This document shows, piece by piece, positions 59,841-64,000 of a stretch of 64,000 nt of DNA (positions within the stretch are counted from its first letter, which is position 1; every line of letters starts with the position of its first letter). A program made the position numbers and the translations under genes. The stretch is taken from the NCBI GenBank assembly GCA_963736525.1, contig CAVTPF010000024.1, forward strand, positions 1-64,000, read 5' to 3'. The stretch is from Bog-473 sp963736525 (lineage in GTDB: Bacteria; Actinomycetota; Acidimicrobiia; Acidimicrobiales; RAAP-2). The notes beneath the pieces were generated by a model, which worked only from the letters and a program-made list of their open reading frames with translations, did not search any database and had not been told where the DNA came from.

Positions 59841-61528
59841 CAGAAGAACTTTCCGTGGCTGAGCTGCTCGACGATGGGCCCGAGTGAGACGGCAGGGAAG
59901 AAGGTGAGGCCACCGATGATGAGGATGACGCCGATGACTAGGCCGACGAACATGCCGTTGTCGGTGCGGAAGGTCCCGAGCGACGCGGGCACGATGCCCT
60001 TGGCCGCCAAGCCTCCTCCGAGCGCGAGCGCCGGGATCATCACACCGAACCTTCCGATGAGCATGTCAATCGCGCCGACGACGTTGTAGAACGTCGTGTT
60101 CCCGGTCAGTCCGGCCATGGCCGAGCCGTTGTTGTTGCCCTGTGACGTGAGGGCGTAGAGGATCTCGCTGAATCCGTGTGGGCCGGCGTTGAGCGGGCCG
60201 GCCCGCCCGGCATGGATGGACACCGCGATCGCCGTGAGCACGAGCACGATGATGGGCATCACCAGGGCGGCCAACCCGGCCAGTTTCACCTCCCGGGACT
60301 GGATCTTCTTGCCCAAGTACTCGGGCGTTCGCCCGATCATGAGGCCACCGAGGAACACCGCGATGACGGCGTAGATGAGGATCGTGTACAACCCGCTGCC
60401 CGTGCCGCCCGGGGTCACCTCACCCAGCATCATGCCGGTCATCGGACCCATGCCACCGATCGGGTTGTACGAGTCGGTCGCACTGTCGACGGCGCCGTCG
60501 GACGTCTGCGTCATCGACACGTTGAAGAGTGCGCTCGTTGGGACGCCGAAGCGGACTTCCTTGCCTTCGGTGTTCCCCACCGTGGAGTGCACGCCGGCGG
60601 TAACGACGGCCGGGTTGTTCTGGTGCTCGGCGTAGCTGGTGAAGCCCACCCACGTCCCGAAGATCAGCACCATGGCGATCAGCAGCGCGACGCCGTGGCG
60701 GATGCTCCCCACCATCTTTCCGAAGGTGTAGGTGAGCGCGAACGGGATGGAGAGGGTGAGCCAGATGTAGATGAAGTTGGTGATCCCCGTCGGGTTCTCG
60801 AACGGATGGGCGAGGTCGACGTTGAAGAAGCCGCCGCCGTTGGTTCCGATCTGCATAATCGTGCCCATGAAGCCGGCCGGACCGCGGGGAATGGTCTGGG
60901 TGACGCCGTTCAGTGCGTCGTGGATCGTCACCGGGCCGGCGAGGGTCTGCACCGCGCCCTCTCCCACCATGATGATCCCCGTCACGAACACGATCGGGAG
61001 CAGGATGTAGAGCATGCAGCGGGTGATGTCCACCCAGAAATTGCCGATGGTCGGAGAGTTTCGCCGGGCGAAACCCCGGGTCACGGCGATCGCCACGGCG
61101 ATCCCGACGGCGGCGCTGACGAACTGCTGCACGGTGAGCACGCCGATCTGGGAGAAGTACGACATGGACGTCTCGCCGCCGTAGTTCTGCCAGTTCGTGT
61201 TGGTCATGAACGACACGATCGTGTTGAAGCTGAGCGCTTGCGGCACGGCGCCGAAATGCTGCGGGTTGAGGGGCAGCGACCCTTGGATCCTCAGCAGCAG
61301 ATAGCCGAAGGCAACGAACACGCCGGAGAAGATGATGGTGGAGCCGGCGTAGCGCTGCCATGACTGCTCTCTGTCGGGGCTGGTGCCCAGCAGGCGGTAG
61401 AAAGGGCGCTCCGCCCAGGCGAGGTAGTGGACGCGACCGTCGAAGACCGCAGCCATGTACGAGCCCAGGTATCGCCAGGTGATCCCCAGGGCGACGATCA
61501 GAACGACGATGGTCCAGAAGAAGCCCAT
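59840..61528 (-). CDS. kdpA: KdpA potassium-translocating subunit
   Basis: 562 residues, ten helices, the K+-selective channel-like subunit. Selectivity-filter-like loops include SFMTNTNWQNYGGE, QIGTNGGGFFNVD and ALTSQGNNNGSAM. The N-terminus is typical (SYMAAVFDGR). It follows the KdpF peptide by 6 bases. Confidence 0.97.
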   Translation of the reverse strand: MGFFWTIVVLIVALGITWRYLGSYMAAVFDGRVHYLAWAERPFYRLLGTSPDREQSWQRYAGSTIIFSGVFVAFGYLLLRIQGSLPLNPQHFGAVPQALSFNTIVSFMTNTNWQNYGGETSMSYFSQIGVLTVQQFVSAAVGIAVAIAVTRGFARRNSPTIGNFWVDITRCMLYILLPIVFVTGIIMVGEGAVQTLAGPVTIHDALNGVTQTIPRGPAGFMGTIMQIGTNGGGFFNVDLAHPFENPTGITNFIYIWLTLSIPFALTYTFGKMVGSIRHGVALLIAMVLIFGTWVGFTSYAEHQNNPAVVTAGVHSTVGNTEGKEVRFGVPTSALFNVSMTQTSDGAVDSATDSYNPIGGMGPMTGMMLGEVTPGGTGSGLYTILIYAVIAVFLGGLMIGRTPEYLGKKIQSREVKLAGLAALVMPIIVLVLTAIAVSIHAGRAGPLNAGPHGFSEILYALTSQGNNNGSAMAGLTGNTTFYNVVGAIDMLIGRFGVMIPALALGGGLAAKGIVPASLGTFRTDNGMFVGLVIGVILIIGGLTFFPAVSLGPIVEQLSHGKFF

Positions 61529-61534
61529 GTCAGA

Positions 61535-61624
61535 TCAGAACCACTCGGGCTTGAACATGGCGATGCCCAGGTAGATGAACATCACGACTGAGATGCCGAG
61601 GAGGAGTCCCTGGACCCAGGTCAT
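61535..61624 (-). CDS. kdpF: KdpF small subunit
   Basis: 29-residue single-helix peptide beginning MTWVQGLLLGISVV and ending FIYLGIAMFKPEWF. The YL-x-x-A...PE-W/x-F ending is the KdpF signature. In E. coli KdpF stabilises the complex. It overlaps the upstream 27-residue frame by an ATGA junction and precedes kdpA by 6 bases. Confidence 0.88.
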   Translation of the reverse strand: MTWVQGLLLGISVVMFIYLGIAMFKPEWF

Positions 61625-61704
61625 ACCCGCTCCAGGCACCAGATCAAGCCCATGAACACCGCGATGAAGGCCACGATGCCAAGCACTGCGAGGAAGTCAG
61701 CCAT
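61621..61704 (-). CDS. small membrane peptide upstream of kdpF
   Basis: 27-residue single-helix peptide, MADFLAVLGIVAFIAVF then MGLIWCLERV. It starts at ATG 61704 and is translationally coupled to kdpF (ATGA). Similar tiny membrane peptides precede kdpF in several bacteria, but I know no proven role. The Glu-Arg-Val end is more polar than KdpF's. It may be a second regulatory or assembly peptide. Confidence 0.7.
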   Translation of the reverse strand: MADFLAVLGIVAFIAVFMGLIWCLERV

Positions 61705-61727
61705 GGGCCCATCGTGGTGGCCCTGTC

Positions 61728-61775
61728 GTCAACCGAAGGTCAACGAGAGGGGCTCCGACATCAACAGAATGTCAA
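61728..61775 (-). promoter_or_regulatory. four phased TTGAC half-sites (probable KdpE operator)
   Basis: On the minus strand TTGAC occurs at 61732-61728, 61743-61739 and 61775-61771, and TTGAT at 61764-61760. The steps are 11, 21 and 11 bases, that is two direct-repeat pairs on the same helical face. Direct repeats of 11 bases are the binding mode of OmpR/PhoB-family regulators such as KdpE. The nearest half-site is 24 bases from the first gene of the kdp operon. Confidence 0.6.
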
Positions 61776-61840
61776 TGGCCGCTGAGGGCTGGGTGTGCAT
61801 AAGGTGAGTCGGGGCAACGGATTCGAAAGTGGGGTGGACG

Positions 61841-62644
61841 ATGGCGTTGGACTTGCAGGGATGTCGCACGCTGGTGACCGGGGCCTCCTCGGGCATCGGG
61901 GCGGCGCTGGCCGAGGCGCTGGCCGAGCGAGGGGCCGTCGTGGGCATCTGCGCCCGCCGGGCCGACCGGCTCTCCGACGTGGTGGAGCGCTGCATGGCGC
62001 ACTCCCCCGACAGCCGGATGTGGGTGGTCAACCTGGCCGACCCCGACGCCGTGGACAAGCTGGCCCTCGACGTGCTGGAGGCTTTCGGCGGGGTCGACCT
62101 CCTCGTCAACAACGCCGGCATCCCCAAGCGCCGCCACGTCACCGCGCTCGACATCGACACCGTGACCGCGGTCATGCACGTCAACTACCTGTCACCGATG
62201 CGTCTCACGCTGGACCTGCTGCCCCAGATGCTGGCCCGGGGCTCGGGCACGATCGTGAACATCTCGTCGGTCGCCGCCACCCTGAGCGCTCCGGGTGAGG
62301 CGGCGTACGACGCATCCAAGGCGGCGCTCACGGCGTTCTCCGAGGCCATGGCGGTCGACCTGTGGGACACCGGCGTCAAGGTGATGGTCGTGTACCCGGG
62401 GGTGATCGACACCGAGCTGTTCACGCTGCCCGACAACGACGTGCCGGACCTGCCCGTGGCGGCCGAGCCGGTGTCGGTCTGCGTCGACGCCATCTTGGCG
62501 GGGCTCGAGTCGGGCGCCGCCCAGGTCTACGTGCCCGACTGGTTCCACGGCGTGGCGGCCTCCAAGGCACAGGACGTCGGCAAGTTCCTGGAGGGCACCG
62601 CGGCCTACCTGCGCGAGCAGAAGCAGAAGCAGGGGCAGAAATAG
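61841..62644 (+). CDS. short-chain dehydrogenase/reductase
   Basis: 267-residue classical SDR: LVTGASSGIGAAL, LVNNAGIPK, catalytic Ser in NISSVAATLS and Y-x-x-x-K in YDASKAAL. The C-terminus is long and Lys/Gln-rich. It would use NAD(P)H on an unknown carbonyl substrate. ATG 61841 matches the family start. It lies divergent from kdp and 43 bases before the esterase gene. Confidence 0.9.
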   Translation: MALDLQGCRTLVTGASSGIGAALAEALAERGAVVGICARRADRLSDVVERCMAHSPDSRMWVVNLADPDAVDKLALDVLEAFGGVDLLVNNAGIPKRRHVTALDIDTVTAVMHVNYLSPMRLTLDLLPQMLARGSGTIVNISSVAATLSAPGEAAYDASKAALTAFSEAMAVDLWDTGVKVMVVYPGVIDTELFTLPDNDVPDLPVAAEPVSVCVDAILAGLESGAAQVYVPDWFHGVAASKAQDVGKFLEGTAAYLREQKQKQGQK

Positions 62645-62687
62645 CCGCCGAGGACACGCCGAGAAAGGCGCCGAGAAAGGTGACGGC

Positions 62688-63905
62688 ATGAAGATCGAAC
62701 CTGACGCGGCGGGCATGGATGCCGGCCGCCTGGAGCGCATCACCGAGCACTTCGAGACCAGTTACGTCGACACGGGCAAGATCGCCGGCTGCCAGGTCGC
62801 CGTGGTGCGGGGCGGCCATGTCGCCTACCACCGCTCGCTCGGCCTGATGGACCGCGAGCGGGCCATCCCGATGGCCGACGATGCCATCTTCCGCATCTAC
62901 TCCATGACCAAGCCGATCGCGTCGGTCGCCCTGATGCAGCTGTACGAGCGCGGCATGTTCCAGTTGCTGGACCCCGTGCGCCGCTACATCCCCGAGTGGA
63001 GCACGCAGAAGGTCGGCGAGGTGCAGGACGACGGCTCCGTGGTGCTGGTGAAGCCGGAACGCCCCATGAACATGCGCGACGTCCTCATGCACACAACGGG
63101 GCTCCCCGGCGCGCTCTTTCCCGGCAACCCGATCGACGACGCGTTCGCCGAGGCGCGTGCGGCTCAGGAGGGGGAGCAGACCCTCGGGAGCGTGACGGCG
63201 CTGCTCGCCGAGCACCCGCTCAAGTTCCACCCCGGCACGTACTGGAATTACGGCCTCTCGACCGACATCGTGGGGCGGCTGGTCGAGATCCTCTCGGGTC
63301 TCCGCTTCGACGAGTACCTGCGCCGCGAGCTCTTCGAGCCGCTGGGCATGGTCGACACCGGGTTCTTCGTCCCGCCGGAATCGCTGCCCCGCCTGGCGGC
63401 CTGCTACGAGTACCGGCCGGCCAGCGCGCCGCGCCTCATGGAGGGACCCTTCGCCAACGGGGTCATGCGCCCGCGTTCGTACCTGTCGGGTGCCGGCGGG
63501 CTGGTCTCCACCACCCAGGACTACGTCGCCTTCTGCCAGATGCTGGCCAACGGGGGCCAGCTCGGCGGCCGCCGGGTGCTCGGGCGCAAGACGCTGGAGC
63601 TCATGACCGTCAACCACCTGCCCGCCGGGGCCACGCTGCAGGACATGGCCGTCGGCGGGTTCGGTGAGGCCGGCTTCGAGGGAGTCGGCTTCGGCCTGGG
63701 CTTCGCCGTGGGTCTGGGCCCGGCGGCCACGGGCATGGCGGGGTCGGGGGGCGAGTTCTACTGGGGTGGCGCGGCCAGCACCGCCTTCTGGGTCGACCCG
63801 GTGGAGGACCTCTTCGCCGTCTTCATGACGCAGCTCTTCCCCTCCATCGCCTATCCCTTCCGGGCCCAGCTGCGCGCGCTCGTCTACCAGGCCATCGACG
63901 ACTGA
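62688..63905 (+). CDS. class C beta-lactamase-fold serine hydrolase (EstB-like esterase)
   Basis: 405-residue penicillin-binding/beta-lactamase-fold enzyme. The S-x-x-K is in YSMTKPIAS near residue 72-75 and the Tyr motif in YWNYGLSTDI. The C-terminal KTG-type position is replaced, as in EstB-like esterases that hydrolyse short esters rather than beta-lactams. No signal peptide is seen. It follows the SDR and overlaps the agmatinase start by 1 base (TGATG). Confidence 0.88.
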   Translation: MKIEPDAAGMDAGRLERITEHFETSYVDTGKIAGCQVAVVRGGHVAYHRSLGLMDRERAIPMADDAIFRIYSMTKPIASVALMQLYERGMFQLLDPVRRYIPEWSTQKVGEVQDDGSVVLVKPERPMNMRDVLMHTTGLPGALFPGNPIDDAFAEARAAQEGEQTLGSVTALLAEHPLKFHPGTYWNYGLSTDIVGRLVEILSGLRFDEYLRRELFEPLGMVDTGFFVPPESLPRLAACYEYRPASAPRLMEGPFANGVMRPRSYLSGAGGLVSTTQDYVAFCQMLANGGQLGGRRVLGRKTLELMTVNHLPAGATLQDMAVGGFGEAGFEGVGFGLGFAVGLGPAATGMAGSGGEFYWGGAASTAFWVDPVEDLFAVFMTQLFPSIAYPFRAQLRALVYQAIDD

Positions 63906-64000
63906 TGAGCGGGGGTGAGGAGCCCACCGGACCGACCGACGCCTCAGTCGTCCCGCGCTTCGCCGGCATCGGTACCTTCGCCCGCTTGCCCACCCTCGAC
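63905..64000 (+). CDS. agmatinase/ureohydrolase, N-terminus only (runs off window)
   Basis: Only 32 codons are present. The segment SVVPRFAGIGTFARLPTLD matches the start of agmatinase-family ureohydrolases, which turn agmatine or a guanidino compound into an amine and urea. The metal-binding residues lie beyond the window. The ATG overlaps the esterase stop by 1 base. Confidence 0.75.
   Translation, partial: MSGGEEPTGPTDASVVPRFAGIGTFARLPTLD

Overview
The window is very G+C-rich, densely packed DNA on both strands, with many GTG (and some TTG) starts, frequent ATGA/GTGA stop-start overlaps and several likely leaderless starts. The gene content points to an actinobacterium: a SigB/SigF-type partner-switching module, a DipZ-like CcdA-thioredoxin fusion, an Rpf-like muralytic protein and a fused LivH-LivM permease. 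The mix of CoA-transferases, amidohydrolases, SDRs and Liv operons would suit the class Acidimicrobiia, but that placement is inference. No rRNA, tRNA, IS element, CRISPR array or phage gene was recognised.

Layout. 1-17 kb: accessory catabolic enzymes (two amidohydrolases, aldo/keto reductase, questin-oxidase-like protein, CaiB-type CoA-transferase, Gfo/Idh oxidoreductase, alpha/beta hydrolases, threonine-dehydratase-like enzyme, NagB, sulfotransferase, LCP-like protein, TauD-type dioxygenase, CadD-like transporter, SDR). 17.3-24 kb: a minus-strand branched-chain-amino-acid-type ABC operon in which LivF is fused to a complete MFS transporter and LivH is fused to LivM. 24-29.9 kb: a tight minus-strand operon of GH4 glycosidase, 3-hydroxyisobutyrate-dehydrogenase-like enzyme, class I aldolase, FGGY kinase and LarA-type nickel racemase, which reads as an uncharacterised sugar or sugar-acid pathway. 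30-35.4 kb: small enzymes, a DUF1543 protein, SDRs and an amino acid permease.

35.5-41 kb: RsbV-RsbW-sigma operon, divergent from a 1222-residue sensor/phosphatase. The shared intergenic region holds two back-to-back GGTTT-N16-GG(G/C)TA promoters, the consensus expected for this class of sigma factor. 41-53 kb: orphan ParA-like ATPase, ABC-2 exporter, GH1 glucosidase, DipZ, acyl-CoA ligase and an Rpf-like gene; the last two are separated by 0.6 kb carrying a perfect CRP site. 53.3-61.8 kb: a rearranged Kdp potassium system. KdpD is split into two divergently transcribed genes, KdpE follows the kinase half, and an opposing operon encodes two small membrane peptides (one KdpF), KdpA, KdpB, KdpC and a translationally coupled OB-fold protein. 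Upstream of it lie four phased TTGAC/TTGAT half-sites. 61.8-64 kb: SDR, class C beta-lactamase-fold esterase and the start of an agmatinase gene.

Strongest leads: the MFS-LivF hybrid transporter beside the LarA/GH4/FGGY operon, the split KdpD with the kdp-coupled OB-fold protein, the divergent sigma-autoregulated stress switch, and the CRP site upstream of the Rpf-like gene.
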